NCBI RefSeq assembly: GCF_005860795.2
Contig: NZ_CP058350.1
Location: 1,332,501-1,396,500 of the forward strand
From: Peteryoungia desertarenae
Lineage (GTDB): Bacteria > Pseudomonadota > Alphaproteobacteria > Rhizobiales > Rhizobiaceae
DNA length: 64,000 nt
Direction of reading: 5' to 3'
Shown: one piece after another, positions 36,806-46,496 of the stretch
Numbering within the stretch: the stretch's first letter is position 1
Layout of the letters: the number at the start of each line of letters is the position of its first letter
The notes under the pieces: generated by a model
What the model saw: the letters and a program-made list of their open reading frames with translations, nothing else
Told to the model about the DNA's origin: nothing
Databases searched by the model: none
Made by a program: the position numbers and the translations under genes

Positions 36806-38404
36806 ATGGAAAAACTGGCCAGCAAAGTGATGCTGCTCTGGGGATGGCGTCGGGCGGGCTTGGCTATCTTGGCCGGCGCAATCGGTGCCTTGGCAATGCC
36901 GCCGGTCAGCTTCTTTGCAGCACTGTTTCTGTCTTTCACGCTTCTTGTCTGGCTCATCGATGGTACAGCCGGTTCGTCTACGAGCGGGCGCTCATTGGGA
37001 TTGCGCTCGTCGTTTCTTCTGGGGTGGTTCTTTGGCCTGGGCTATTTCGTGGCAGGCCTCTGGTGGTTGGGCAGCGCCCTTCTGATCGAGGCCGACGAGT
37101 TCGCATGGGCGCTTCCTCTGGCTGTTCTTGGTCTTCCGTCGGTCCTGGCACTGTTTTATGGTTGCGCAACCATGGTGGCGCGTCTTCTTTGGTCGGATGG
37201 CCTTGGTCGCGTTGCAGCCCTTGCGTCGAGCGTCGGCTTTTTCGAATGGCTGAGAAGCTTTGTTGCGACCGGTTTCCCCTGGAATGCCATCGGCTATGGA
37301 GCCATGCCAGTTCCCGTGATGATGCAGTCTGCCCACCTGATTGGAATTGCCGGCGTAACGACGCTTGCCGTGTTCGTCTTCGCTGCACCAGCGCTTCTTG
37401 CAACACGCAAGGGCGCATCACTGGGGATGATGATCGCAGTTCTCCTGTTCTCGGCGCATCTTGGCTATGGCTATTACCGCCTTGAATTCATGTCCTATGG
37501 GCCGCTCAGCGACGCGGATCGGCTGATCGTGCGTCTGGTTCAGCCGGCCATAGATCAGGCGCGCAAACTGGAAAACGCCGATCGCGTTGAAATCTTCGAG
37601 ACGCACCTTTCACTATCGGCTGCTCCACCTGCGCAAGGCGAGCCGCAACCGAATATCATCATCTGGCCCGAGACATCGCTCCCCTTCATCTTGACGGAAA
37701 ATCCTGATGCGCTCGTTCGGATCGGCGATACACTGAAGGATGGCCAGCTTCTTGTTGTTGGTGCTGTGCGCGCCGAAGAGCAGGGGGCCGGAACGCCCCC
37801 GCGCTATTACAACTCCGTCTACATGATCGATGATCGCGGCCAGATTCTCTCTGCGTCCGATAAGGTACATCTGACACCATTTGGCGAGTATGTCCCCTTT
37901 GAAGACGTGTTGCGGCGCATGGGTATAGAGACGCTGATCAGCCTCCCCGGCGGTTTTTCCGCAGCCTCAAGCCGCTCGGTGCTGACCACACCGGCAGGGC
38001 TCCGTCTCTATCCGCTCATCTGTTACGAGATCATCTTTCCGGACGAAATCCTCGCATCGATCGAGACTGTCGATGCGATCGTCAATGTCACGAACGATGC
38101 CTGGTTCGGCAACACGCCAGGCCCCTACCAGCATTTTCAGCAGGCTCGCATTCGTGCCGTCGAAGTCGGCGTTCCAGTCATTCGTGTAGCAAACAGTGGC
38201 ATTTCAGCCCTGATCGATCCATTCGGCCGGATAACCTCTGGCCTTTCTTTGGGCCAGAAAGGCGCCATGGATGCAACCATAAATAAATCTTTTGTTTCAT
38301 TACATGCCGACACGGATCGACACATAAACTATTGGTTGATTTTATTGGTTGTCTTTTTAGTGGCGATCGTTTCACGCATGGGTTTTATTAGACGCCTCAA
38401 TTGA
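36806..38404 (+). CDS. lnt: Apolipoprotein N-acyltransferase Lnt
   Basis: 532 residues from ATG 36806. Six or so N-terminal transmembrane helices, then a periplasmic nitrilase domain with the catalytic triad E289 (WPETSLPF), K353 (SDKVHLTPFGEYVPFE) and C406 (LICYEIIFPD), and a last C-terminal helix. It adds the third acyl chain to lipoproteins. The S. meliloti homologue was named actA for acid tolerance. The last 45 codons are markedly AT-rich (about 33% GC at 38281-38340) compared with the rest. Confidence 0.95.
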   Translation: MEKLASKVMLLWGWRRAGLAILAGAIGALAMPPVSFFAALFLSFTLLVWLIDGTAGSSTSGRSLGLRSSFLLGWFFGLGYFVAGLWWLGSALLIEADEFAWALPLAVLGLPSVLALFYGCATMVARLLWSDGLGRVAALASSVGFFEWLRSFVATGFPWNAIGYGAMPVPVMMQSAHLIGIAGVTTLAVFVFAAPALLATRKGASLGMMIAVLLFSAHLGYGYYRLEFMSYGPLSDADRLIVRLVQPAIDQARKLENADRVEIFETHLSLSAAPPAQGEPQPNIIIWPETSLPFILTENPDALVRIGDTLKDGQLLVVGAVRAEEQGAGTPPRYYNSVYMIDDRGQILSASDKVHLTPFGEYVPFEDVLRRMGIETLISLPGGFSAASSRSVLTTPAGLRLYPLICYEIIFPDEILASIETVDAIVNVTNDAWFGNTPGPYQHFQQARIRAVEVGVPVIRVANSGISALIDPFGRITSGLSLGQKGAMDATINKSFVSLHADTDRHINYWLILLVVFLVAIVSRMGFIRRLN

Positions 38405-38550
38405 CCAAAAACCCCTAAAATTGCATAGTGGTGATGACCGTAAGTCTGCGAGTATGCTGATAGTTCCTGTATGGCGAGTACAACGTCTCGTTATGGTTCC
38501 TGGGGCAGGAGGCTTTGGTCGGTTAGCCAACTTAATGTCAGGACGACATC

Positions 38551-38970
38551 ATGATCGAGAACAAGAAGAAGCCGAACCCGATTGACATTCACGTCGGTAG
38601 TCGGATCCGCCTTCGCCGTACCATGCTGGGCATGAGCCAGGAAAAGCTTGGAGAAAGCCTCGGCATCACTTTCCAGCAGATCCAGAAATATGAAAAGGGA
38701 ACCAACAGAGTTGGTGCCAGCCGTCTTCAGAACATTTCGAGCATTCTGAATGTGCCCGTATCCTTCTTCTTTGAAGATGCGCCGGGCGAGCATTCTGTAT
38801 CTGCCTCCGGGATGGCAGAAGCTTCGAGTTCGAATTATGTCGTAGACTTCTTGTCTTCGTCGGAAGGGCTGCAGTTGAACCGTGCTTTCGTGAAGATTTC
38901 GGATCCAAAGGTCCGTCGTAAGATCGTCGATCTGGTGAAGGCTCTGGCAGCCGAAGCAGATAGCGAGTGA
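38551..38970 (+). CDS. phrR: XRE-family transcriptional regulator (PhrR/PraR type)
   Basis: 139 residues. An N-terminal HTH (about 15-70: IRLRRTMLGMSQEKLGESLGITFQQIQKYEKGTNRVGASRLQ in outline) is followed by a short C-terminal domain ending KIVDLVKALA. The gene next to actA/lnt in S. meliloti is phrR, induced at low pH; the R. leguminosarum orthologue PraR controls quorum sensing and biofilm genes. The name rests on position and domain form. It has its own 146-base upstream region and a strong terminator after it. Confidence 0.88.
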   Translation: MIENKKKPNPIDIHVGSRIRLRRTMLGMSQEKLGESLGITFQQIQKYEKGTNRVGASRLQNISSILNVPVSFFFEDAPGEHSVSASGMAEASSSNYVVDFLSSSEGLQLNRAFVKISDPKVRRKIVDLVKALAAEADSE

Positions 38971-38992
38971 TTCGTCTTGGAAATGCAAAGAG

Positions 38993-39014
38993 AGCGGCTT
39001 CGGCCGCTTTTTTT
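38993..39014 (+). terminator. Rho-independent terminator of phrR
   Basis: Perfect 6-bp stem AGCGGC (38993-38998) / GCCGCT (39003-39008) with a TTCG tetraloop and a run of seven Ts (39008-39014). It starts 22 bases after the phrR stop and isolates metK from upstream transcription. Confidence 0.92.
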
Positions 39015-39040
39015 GTGTCTTTGAGCAAGATGGCTTGTCG

Positions 39041-39060
39041 ACATAAAGATATATTTATGT
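39041..39060. promoter_or_regulatory. Palindromic operator candidate upstream of metK
   Basis: ACATAAAGATATATTTATGT is symmetric at 18 of 20 positions (7-bp outer arms perfect, ATAT centre). It lies between the phrR terminator and metK, 70 bases before the metK ATG, where a promoter is expected. An ArsR-family SAH/SAM-responsive repressor of methionine-cycle genes (SahR/SamR type) is the most likely binder; that is inference from recalled regulon work. Confidence 0.55.
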
Positions 39061-39130
39061 GGTTGTGTGCTTGTCTTTGATTTTGGAAATGGGTAACGAT
39101 TGCCCATCCATTCTTTGAGGGGAATCCCGC

Positions 39131-40369
39131 ATGCGCACCAACTATCTTTTTACCAGTGAATCCGTTTCTGAAGGGCATCCGGATAAGGTCTGCGACCGCA
39201 TCTCTGACGAAATCGTAGACCTTGTTTATCGAGAAGCTGCCAAAACTGGCGTCGATCCCTGGACGGTGCGCATCGCCTGCGAGACCCTGGCAACGACAAA
39301 TCGGGTGGTGATTGCTGGTGAGGTCCGCCTTCCGCCGAGCCTGATGAAGACGGACAAAAACGGCAAAGAGGTCATCAACCCTGCCAAGTTCAAGTCGGCT
39401 GCGAGAAAAGCAATCCGCGACATAGGTTATGAGCAGGACGGTTTCCATTGGAAGACGGCCAAGATCGACGTCCTCCTTCATTCTCAGTCGGCTGACATCG
39501 CCCAGGGCGTGGATAAGGCCGCAGACAGTGCAAATAGTGAAGGTGCCGGCGATCAGGGCATCATGTTTGGCTATGCCTGCAAGGAAACGCCGGACCTGAT
39601 GCCAGCACCCATCTACTATTCGCATCGTATCCTTCAGCTTCTCGCTGATGCCCGCAAAAAGGGCGATGGCGATGCGTCCAAGCTGGGCCCTGATGCAAAG
39701 AGCCAGGTCACGGTTCGCTACGTGGACGGCAAGCCTCACGAAGCAGTTTCAATCGTGCTTTCGACCCAGCACCTGGATGAAAGCTGGGACTCCAAGAAGG
39801 TCCGTCAGGTTGTCGAGCCCTATATCCGCGAGGCACTTGGTGATCTGAAGATCGCCAATGATTGTGCCTGGTACATCAATCCAACCGGAAAATTCGTCAT
39901 TGGCGGTCCGGATGGTGATGCGGGGCTGACTGGTCGCAAGATCATCGTGGACACCTACGGTGGCGCGGCGCCTCACGGTGGTGGCGCTTTCTCCGGAAAA
40001 GACACCACGAAGGTGGACCGTTCGGCTGCCTATGCCGCCCGCTACCTAGCAAAGAACGTCGTGGCCTCTGGTCTTGCGGAGAAATGCACCATCCAGATTT
40101 CTTATGCGATCGGCGTTGCTCAACCGCTGTCAATCTACGTGGATCTGCACGGCACGGGCAAGGTGACGGAAGACCAGGTAGAAGCCGCCATTCGCCAGGT
40201 GATCGATCTTTCGCCCTCTGGCATTCGTCGCCATCTTGACCTGAACAAGCCGATCTATGCTAAGACGGCGGCCTATGGCCATTTTGGCCGCAAGGCTGGC
40301 CGCGATGGCTCTTTCTCCTGGGAGAAGCTGGATCTGGTCAAGCCGCTCAAGGACGCGATCAAGGCCTGA
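39131..40369 (+). CDS. metK: S-adenosylmethionine synthetase
   Basis: 412 residues. It makes SAM from methionine and ATP. The N-terminal [20 protein letters not shown], the methionine-site [12 protein letters not shown] and the phosphate loop [16 protein letters not shown] are all intact. It carries the alphaproteobacterial insertion with extra Lys-rich segments (about 75-100 and 170-180). GAGGGGA is its ribosome binding site. No SAM-riboswitch fold is evident in its leader; a palindromic operator candidate is. trmB follows after five bases. Confidence 0.97.
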   Translation: MRTNYLFTSESVSEGHPDKVCDRISDEIVDLVYREAAKTGVDPWTVRIACETLATTNRVVIAGEVRLPPSLMKTDKNGKEVINPAKFKSAARKAIRDIGYEQDGFHWKTAKIDVLLHSQSADIAQGVDKAADSANSEGAGDQGIMFGYACKETPDLMPAPIYYSHRILQLLADARKKGDGDASKLGPDAKSQVTVRYVDGKPHEAVSIVLSTQHLDESWDSKKVRQVVEPYIREALGDLKIANDCAWYINPTGKFVIGGPDGDAGLTGRKIIVDTYGGAAPHGGGAFSGKDTTKVDRSAAYAARYLAKNVVASGLAEKCTIQISYAIGVAQPLSIYVDLHGTGKVTEDQVEAAIRQVIDLSPSGIRRHLDLNKPIYAKTAAYGHFGRKAGRDGSFSWEKLDLVKPLKDAIKA

Positions 40370-40374
40370 CGAGA

Positions 40375-41076
40375 ATGACGGATTTCGACCGGAAGACACG
40401 ATCGACCGAAGCCTTCTTCGGTCGACGCAAGGGTAAGCCTTTGCGCGACCAGCAAGTCGAGCGTATGCATACCCTTCTTCCGGTCCTCAAGATCGATCTT
40501 TCGGCGACACCACCCGCCGATCTTCGGCACCTCTTCCCGGTTGAGGTCAACAGCATCAGGCTGGAGTCCGGCTTCGGCGGCGGCGAGCATCTGGTGCATC
40601 GAGCGCGCGAAAATCCGACAACCGGGTTTATCGGCATCGAGCCCTTCGTCAACTCCATGGCCAAGTTGCTGGCCGTGGTTGAGGCGGAAGGACTGACGAA
40701 TATTAGGGTCTATGATGACGATTGTGTGCAGCTTCTCGACTGGCTGCCAGCCAACAGCGTCGATCATATCGACCTGCTTTACCCTGATCCCTGGCCAAAG
40801 AAGAAGCACTGGAAGCGTCGCTTCGTTTCACAGGCAAACCTCGCGCGGTTCCACAAGGTTCTGAAGCCGGGTGGGCTCTTCTGTTTTGCCTCCGACATAG
40901 ACACCTATGTCAACTGGACGCTACAGCACTGCAAGCGGCATGGTGGTTTTCAGTGGACGGCGCGTAACTCAGGCGATTGGTTGACGCCCTATCACAATTG
41001 GCCGGGGACACGTTACGAAGCCAAGGCCCGAAGAGAAGGGCGGTCTTCTGCCTATTTGACCTTTGAAGCAATCTGA
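40375..41076 (+). CDS. trmB: tRNA (guanine-N7-)-methyltransferase TrmB
   Basis: 233 residues. It methylates G46 in the tRNA variable loop. SAM-binding motif [15 protein letters not shown], then [14 protein letters not shown], the catalytic [17 protein letters not shown] and the C-terminal [12 protein letters not shown] substrate segment are all present. It is cotranscribed with metK, whose product is its methyl donor; the pairing is conserved in the Rhizobiaceae. Confidence 0.96.
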   Translation: MTDFDRKTRSTEAFFGRRKGKPLRDQQVERMHTLLPVLKIDLSATPPADLRHLFPVEVNSIRLESGFGGGEHLVHRARENPTTGFIGIEPFVNSMAKLLAVVEAEGLTNIRVYDDDCVQLLDWLPANSVDHIDLLYPDPWPKKKHWKRRFVSQANLARFHKVLKPGGLFCFASDIDTYVNWTLQHCKRHGGFQWTARNSGDWLTPYHNWPGTRYEAKARREGRSSAYLTFEAI

Positions 41077-41134
41077 AGCCAGTCGGCTCTTGCACGGCCC
41101 ATCGCTGGCCTTCCTCGTCCCGGTATCTTGCTGA

Positions 41135-41392
41135 TCAATGCAGTGAAACGGTCTTGAGGTCATCCTCAGCGGCTTTGAAGAAGGTGCTCGACCTGTTGTC
41201 CGTCAACAGGATTGGCGTACCGTCTGCGGCAAAAAGAGCCCAGAGATCGAGCGTTGGGTCAATTTCCGGCGCCTCGGGAAAGCAGCGGGAAACTTCGTCT
41301 GATTTCATTTTGCGGATATAGCCCACTTCACCGGCTCCCAAGTGGGCAAGCTCGTTTTCAGTCAGGCGCGCATTGGCTTCTTTCAGTAACAT
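41135..41392 (-). CDS. DUF1150-family small protein
   Basis: 85 residues. Matches the conserved alphaproteobacterial DUF1150 pattern: an N-terminal LGAGEVGYIRKMKSDEV, then WALFAADGTPILLTDNRS near the end. Function unknown. It lies 48 bases downstream of the small heat-shock gene on the same strand; DUF1150 genes are commonly paired with hsp20 in this class, so a stress role is likely by association. Confidence 0.85.
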   Translation of the reverse strand: MLLKEANARLTENELAHLGAGEVGYIRKMKSDEVSRCFPEAPEIDPTLDLWALFAADGTPILLTDNRSSTFFKAAEDDLKTVSLH

Positions 41393-41440
41393 TCCGATCC
41401 TCCACGACTAACGGAGAGGCGGCAAATATCGCCGCAACCG

Positions 41441-41869
41441 TCATTGTGAGGCTGAAATGTTAATTTTCCTCACCAGCTGCACGTTGTCAGGTCGAACTAA
41501 TTCGATGGATAGCAGCCCATTTCGCAAATGGGCTGACTTTACCTCCATGCCGTCTTGGAGGGTAAAGGTCTTCTGGAACTGGCGGGCGGCGATCCCTCGG
41601 AACAGGTAGACCGGTTCGTCGCGATCCTGTTGGCGACCCCGGATAACCAGTTGATTGGCCTCCAGCGAAACATCCAGCTCCTGTTCCGAAAAGCCGGCAA
41701 CAGCAAGTGTAAGTCTCAGACGTTCGGCTTGTTGATCGTCTGCACTTTGCAAGCGCTCGATATCATAGGGCGGATAGCCATCTCCCGCCCTGACTTGCCG
41801 CTGACTACCCTGTCGCCCAAGATCCAGGCCAATCAGAAGGCCGGATGGTGTCAGTCTGTCGCGGCTCAT
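41441..41869 (-). CDS. Small heat-shock protein (Hsp20/alpha-crystallin family)
   Basis: 142 residues. The alpha-crystallin domain (about 38-125) carries RLTLAVAGFSEQELDVSLEANQLVIRG and the ending LRNGLLSIEL with the GxLxI/L core. It holds unfolding proteins until DnaK can refold them. AGAGGAAG precedes the ATG, and an RpoH-type promoter candidate lies about 50 bases upstream. Operon with the DUF1150 gene; divergent from the nucleoside hydrolase. Confidence 0.92.
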   Translation of the reverse strand: MSRDRLTPSGLLIGLDLGRQGSQRQVRAGDGYPPYDIERLQSADDQQAERLRLTLAVAGFSEQELDVSLEANQLVIRGRQQDRDEPVYLFRGIAARQFQKTFTLQDGMEVKSAHLRNGLLSIELVRPDNVQLVRKINISASQ

Positions 41870-41917
41870 GTTGTGACTTCCTCTTTTCCCGTATCGCGCT
41901 GCCTGATCTCATTGCAG

Positions 41918-41946
41918 ATATGGGCATGGACAAGCATCGGCGCAAG
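41918..41946 (-). promoter_or_regulatory. Candidate RpoH (sigma-32) promoter of hsp20
   Basis: Read leftward, CTTGCG (41946-41941) and CCATAT (41923-41918) are separated by 17 bases, a good match to the alphaproteobacterial heat-shock promoter. It would start transcription about 40 bases before the hsp20 ATG. No clear ROSE thermometer fold was made out in the short leader. Confidence 0.5.
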
Positions 41947-42013
41947 CCTTGGCGTGCTTGACAATCGGCGTAGCGGGACGCATCGCTGGTTCTTTCGACG
42001 ACAGGAATGAAGC

Positions 42014-42958
42014 ATGAGTGATCCCAGAAAAATCATCATAGACACAGATCCGGGCCAGGACGATGCGGCGGCTTTGATGCTCGCGTTTGCGAGTGCGCAC
42101 GAACTCAAGGTTCTTGGCATTACAACAGTTGCGGGCAACGTGCCGCTTCGGTTGACGAGCCGTAACGCCCGTATTGTCTGCGAGTTGTGCCACCGGCAGG
42201 ATATTCCGGTCTACGAGGGCGCAGTTCGCCCGATGGTTCGGGCCTTGGTGACTGCGGAACATGTTCATGGAAAAACGGGCCTTGATGGCGCTGACTTGCC
42301 CGAGCCGTCCATGGCGGTTCAGGACCAGCATGCCGTTGATTTCATCATCGAGACGCTCCGTTCCCACCCGGCTGGTTCGGTTACACTTTGCACTCTCGGA
42401 CCGATGACAAATATAGGCCTTGCGCTTCAGCGCGCACCCGACATTGCACCCATGATCCGCGAAATCGTAATGATGGGCGGTGGCTTCTCTGAAGGCGGAA
42501 ACATTACCCCAGCTGCTGAGTTCAACATCTATGTCGACCCCCATGCTGTTGATCTGGTCCTGAAATCCGGTGTTCCCGTCACCATGATGCCGCTGGACGT
42601 GACACACCAGCTGATGACCAGCAAGGCCAGAGTTGCCCGTATCGCTGCGATCGGCACCAGACCTGCCAGGGTCATGGTCGACTGGCTCGAATTCTTCGAG
42701 CGTTTTGACGAAGAAAAATACGGATCAGACGGCGGACCGCTGCATGATCCGACAGTCATTGCTTACCTTATCAAGCCCGAACTCTTCAGTGGCCGCTATT
42801 GCAATGTGGAGATTGAAACGCAATCAGAACTGACGATGGGAATGACGGTCGTAGACTGGTGGCGCGTATCCGGTCGCAAGTCCAATGTTCAGGTCATGCG
42901 CGGCGTCGACGCTGACGGCTTCTTCGATCTGTTGATCGAGCGCTTCGCTCGTCTTTGA
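42014..42958 (+). CDS. Nucleoside hydrolase (inosine/uridine-preferring family)
   Basis: 314 residues. The calcium-binding signature IIDTDPGQDDA lies at residues 8-18, and the second ligand region with FNIYVDPHAVDLVL and the C-terminal HDPTVIAYLI are present. It splits ribonucleosides into base and ribose. Ribose can be phosphorylated by the ribokinase encoded 2.6 kb away. Base preference cannot be told from the sequence. Divergent from hsp20 across 144 bases. Confidence 0.92.
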   Translation: MSDPRKIIIDTDPGQDDAAALMLAFASAHELKVLGITTVAGNVPLRLTSRNARIVCELCHRQDIPVYEGAVRPMVRALVTAEHVHGKTGLDGADLPEPSMAVQDQHAVDFIIETLRSHPAGSVTLCTLGPMTNIGLALQRAPDIAPMIREIVMMGGGFSEGGNITPAAEFNIYVDPHAVDLVLKSGVPVTMMPLDVTHQLMTSKARVARIAAIGTRPARVMVDWLEFFERFDEEKYGSDGGPLHDPTVIAYLIKPELFSGRYCNVEIETQSELTMGMTVVDWWRVSGRKSNVQVMRGVDADGFFDLLIERFARL

Positions 42959-43021
42959 TGTCAGGGGAAGGGGGCGCCAATGTGGATGGCGCCCCGTCAC
43001 GGCCCTCATAGGCGCCAAGGA

Positions 43022-45376
43022 TCAGAACTCTTCCCAGTTGTCAGCGCTCGGCGACGCCGCTCCAACCGACGCAGTCTTGCGCGGGGTCGGCATCGAGGGT
43101 GGCGCCTTTTGATTTGGCAAAGCCTTGGCGGTCGCAGTTCGCATGGTTTCTGCTGTCGCGCGCAGCGCCGCAACGGGCGCAACGGGTGCAGTTGCGACAC
43201 TCACCTCGAACTTTGCCACCAGACCGCGCAGAGTGTCGGATTCGTTTCGAAGTGCCATACTGGCCGCCGTCGTCTCCTCAACCATCGCCGCATTCTGCTG
43301 GGTCACCTGGTCCATCTGGTTCACGGCGGCGTTGACCTCCTTGAGACCTGAGGCCTGCTCGCTGGCCGAGGCAGAGATCTGGCGGATGAGACCATTGATC
43401 TGCATGACCTGCTGCGCAATCTTTTCCAACGTTTGTCCGGCCTCGCCGACAAGTTCGACACCGTCCTTGACCTGTGCGGCCGAGGCATTGATGAGCGACT
43501 TGATTTCCTTGGCGGCTGTGGCCGAGCGCTGGGCGAGTTCCCGGACTTCCTGGGCTACGACCGCAAAGCCCTTGCCCGCTTCACCGGCACGCGCGGCTTC
43601 AACACCGGCATTGAGTGCCAGCAGATTCGTCTGGAATGCAATCTCGTCGATAACACCGATAATGCGAGAGATTTCCTGCGAAGACTGTTCGATGCCATGC
43701 ATTGAGGCGACGGCCTTCTGAACCACCTCTCCGGACTTTTCCGCATCCTTTACAGCGACCGATACGGTGTTCGCTGCGGTTCCGGCATTTTCGGCGCTGG
43801 AGTTTACCTGTTCGGTCAGTTCGTTAAGCGCTGCTGCCGTTTCCTCAAGGCTTGCTGCCTGCTGCTCAGTACGCTTCGAAAGGTCGGCTGCACTTTCGGA
43901 AATCTCGCTGGTACCGGCAGCTATGTTGACAACACTGCCATTGACCGAGGCAATAGCCTGTTCGAGGCTCGCAACGGCATTGTTGAAGTCGCGCTTGAGT
44001 GCGGCATATTCACCTGGGAATTCGTCCGCAATCCGGTATGTGAGGTTCCCCTGCGAGAGCTGGGAGAGGCCACTGCCCAGCGCCGTTACGATGTGCTGCT
44101 GTACCGTAGCAGAGTGATTGCGTTCTTCTTCGTTGCGCCGGCGCTCCCCTTCCGCCGCCTTGCGCTGTGCCTCTGCCTCCGCTGTAAGCAGATTGGTTTC
44201 GGCAAGCTTGTGTCGGAAGCCGTCAAGAGCCTTTGCAACGAGGCCTATCTCATCTTGGCGATGCTGGTTTGAGATGTCGCTGTCGTAATCCCCCTTGGTC
44301 ATTCGTTCGACGTCGTCGACCAGCCCGTGCAGAGGACGCTGTGCCAGCGAACGCACGGCAAGAAACAGCGCCAGCATGACAGCACCGAGAACGATCAGAC
44401 CGCCGACGATCATCATCATGGTCTGTGCTTCGACCGGTGCGTTGATGGCCGCATGCGGGATATCTATGATGACGGCCCAGGTAGCATTCACACCCGGAAC
44501 CGCAAAGGGATACAGCAATCGGTCGAACCCTTCTCCGTTTGGATCGGAGAGGTCCGAAACAATGCTGCCGCTGCCGCTCGATAGAGCCGTTTTCAAGGCG
44601 GCGGCCCCCTCTGCTTCGTATGGCGTCATAAGCAGGTCATCGGTCGGAGCAACGAGCCATTGCGCATTGTGTGCAACGAGAAGCACACGACCGGTTTCGA
44701 ACGGTTTCAGTGCCTTCAGCTTGTCGGAAAGCGATTTCAGGGAGATATCCACGCCGGTAACACCGATGAGCGTGCCACCAGAGAATACCGGGTAAGCAAT
44801 TGAACTCATGGTGGTTGGTACATCGGTACCTTCTGCCATATAGGGGGCTGTGATCGCGCCTTTGCCGCTTTGGGCGGCCAGTGCATACCATTCAGCGGGG
44901 TAGTCAGCACGGAATGTTGAAAACTGGATCGCGCCATCCGTGGTCTTCGACCAGTATGGGGTGAAATCGCCATCGTCATTGGCGGAGAGTTCGATCTTTC
45001 CCTTGATATCGTCCTTCTGGCCGTCAATGGCACGCGGCTCCTCGGCCATCCAGCTGCCGAAGGCAAACGGGTTCTGTTCCAGATTGGCCTTCAGGACATT
45101 GGTGATGCCAAGGCGGTCCAGGGATTTGCCCTCATGACCGCGTCCGATGACGCCGGACATGGTGCGCGCCGCACTTGCCAGTTCGCCGATGTCGCCGGCG
45201 ATTTCGCGGGCGATCGATTCTGCCTCAGCATCCGCCTGATTCATGGTCAACTCGTGAACACGGTCACGGGTCTGAGAGATTAGAACGAGATTTGAGAGCA
45301 GAAGAACGAGCCCGATAGCGGCGCCGGTAACAATCAGGAGTTTTGCAGCTATCGAGCGGGTAAACAGGGTGAGCAT
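43022..45376 (-). CDS. Methyl-accepting chemotaxis protein with periplasmic dCache domain
   Basis: 784 residues. One transmembrane helix at about 12-33, a periplasmic double-Cache domain (about 40-310, with [13 protein letters not shown] and [19 protein letters not shown]), a second helix (about 325-348), HAMP regions, and a signalling hairpin with the tip [21 protein letters not shown] in outline. The C-terminus ends NWEEF, the pentapeptide that tethers CheR/CheB. The ligand is unknown; the amino-acid dCache motif is not fully matched. It lies between nucleoside hydrolase and ribokinase genes. Confidence 0.94.
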   Translation of the reverse strand: MLTLFTRSIAAKLLIVTGAAIGLVLLLSNLVLISQTRDRVHELTMNQADAEAESIAREIAGDIGELASAARTMSGVIGRGHEGKSLDRLGITNVLKANLEQNPFAFGSWMAEEPRAIDGQKDDIKGKIELSANDDGDFTPYWSKTTDGAIQFSTFRADYPAEWYALAAQSGKGAITAPYMAEGTDVPTTMSSIAYPVFSGGTLIGVTGVDISLKSLSDKLKALKPFETGRVLLVAHNAQWLVAPTDDLLMTPYEAEGAAALKTALSSGSGSIVSDLSDPNGEGFDRLLYPFAVPGVNATWAVIIDIPHAAINAPVEAQTMMMIVGGLIVLGAVMLALFLAVRSLAQRPLHGLVDDVERMTKGDYDSDISNQHRQDEIGLVAKALDGFRHKLAETNLLTAEAEAQRKAAEGERRRNEEERNHSATVQQHIVTALGSGLSQLSQGNLTYRIADEFPGEYAALKRDFNNAVASLEQAIASVNGSVVNIAAGTSEISESAADLSKRTEQQAASLEETAAALNELTEQVNSSAENAGTAANTVSVAVKDAEKSGEVVQKAVASMHGIEQSSQEISRIIGVIDEIAFQTNLLALNAGVEAARAGEAGKGFAVVAQEVRELAQRSATAAKEIKSLINASAAQVKDGVELVGEAGQTLEKIAQQVMQINGLIRQISASASEQASGLKEVNAAVNQMDQVTQQNAAMVEETTAASMALRNESDTLRGLVAKFEVSVATAPVAPVAALRATAETMRTATAKALPNQKAPPSMPTPRKTASVGAASPSADNWEEF

Positions 45377-45530
45377 GGAAGCCTCGGATCATAAGGTTCT
45401 GAGCGCAGATGCATGCGGTCCACGCTGTCATGGCGCAGCCCGGCGCCTCTCTGGGCGCCCTAGTCTCCTCAGAGTCTATGTTCCATTGCTTAATTGGCAA
45501 TGAATCGTATCGATCCGCTTCCATTCTGCT

Positions 45531-46430
45531 CTAGAGCGATGATGCAACTTCTGCGGCGGTTGGAATGGAAGGTTGGGCGCCCGGCTTCAGGCAGGCGAGC
45601 GATCCGGCGACTGCTGCTCGGCGCAGGGCTGCGTCGAACTCGATCCCCGCATCAAGGCTCGCGGCAATGTAACCGCAGAAGGTGTCCCCCGCACCGACCG
45701 TGTCAACGGGGTCGATTGTCAATCCTGCCGCACGATAATGCTGGCCGTCTTTCATTGCGATGACCCCTTCGCCACCGAGGGTAATGACGAAGGTTTGTCC
45801 GGTCTTGACATGCATTTCATTCAGCAGAGCAACCCTTCGGGTGCTGTCGAGACCCTCTTTGCCGGCAAGCCGCTCGAATTCAGTCTCGTTGGCGACAATT
45901 ACATCCGCCATCGCCGCAAGCCGTGGGGCGTCGTCTGTCAACGGCGCCGTGTTCAGGATCGTCAAGATGCCTTTTGCCCTTGCCGCCTTAAGGGCTGTCT
46001 CGACAACTGGCGCCGGCACCTCCAACTGAAGCATCAGCACGTCACCCGTGCTCATTGAAGCGACGGCTTGTTCAGCCATGGTCGCGTCGACGAGCCCATT
46101 GGCGCCCGGTACGACTGCAATCATGTTCTCCCCGTCTCCACCAACAAGGATAAGAGCCGTGCCGGTCGGACCCGGATGCCGTGCGACCGATGCGAGGTCG
46201 GTGCCCGCCTCCTGCAGAAGCGTCAGCGCCGGATCGGCAAAGCCGTCCTGCCCAACGGCGCCGACCATTCGCACCTTGCCGCCGGCCCGTGTCGCAGCCA
46301 GCGCCTGGTTTGCGCCCTTCCCGCCCGCTGCCGTGTGAAACCCTGTTCCAGCGACGGTCTCGCCGGGCTTTGGCAAGCGCGGCGTTGTTGCGATGAGGTC
46401 CATGTTGATGGAGCCGAGGACTGTAATCAT
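45531..46430 (-). CDS. rbsK: Ribokinase
   Basis: 299 residues from ATG 46430 (family start MITVLGSINMDLI). PfkB fold with the N-terminal GGKGANQALAA and the C-terminal catalytic DTVGAGDTFCGY. It phosphorylates ribose to ribose-5-phosphate. No ribose transporter is nearby; the nucleoside hydrolase at 42.0 kb could supply ribose. The chemoreceptor gene follows 154 bases downstream on the same strand, rmuC lies 66 bases upstream. Confidence 0.93.
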   Translation of the reverse strand: MITVLGSINMDLIATTPRLPKPGETVAGTGFHTAAGGKGANQALAATRAGGKVRMVGAVGQDGFADPALTLLQEAGTDLASVARHPGPTGTALILVGGDGENMIAVVPGANGLVDATMAEQAVASMSTGDVLMLQLEVPAPVVETALKAARAKGILTILNTAPLTDDAPRLAAMADVIVANETEFERLAGKEGLDSTRRVALLNEMHVKTGQTFVITLGGEGVIAMKDGQHYRAAGLTIDPVDTVGAGDTFCGYIAASLDAGIEFDAALRRAAVAGSLACLKPGAQPSIPTAAEVASSL

Positions 46431-46496
46431 GAATTGCCTGTCTCGTAATCGGTTTCGCAACCGGATGTTTGAAGAACTCCGTTGTGACCGAATATC

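Noticed and set aside
38971..39130. SAM riboswitch before metK
   Set aside because: The leader after the terminator is only about 115 bases and I could not fit the pseudoknot of SAM-II or the junction of SAM-I; the palindrome explains the region better.
41555..42010. 151-codon rightward frame across hsp20 and its promoter
   Set aside because: It is antisense to a clear alpha-crystallin protein and its translation has no family character.
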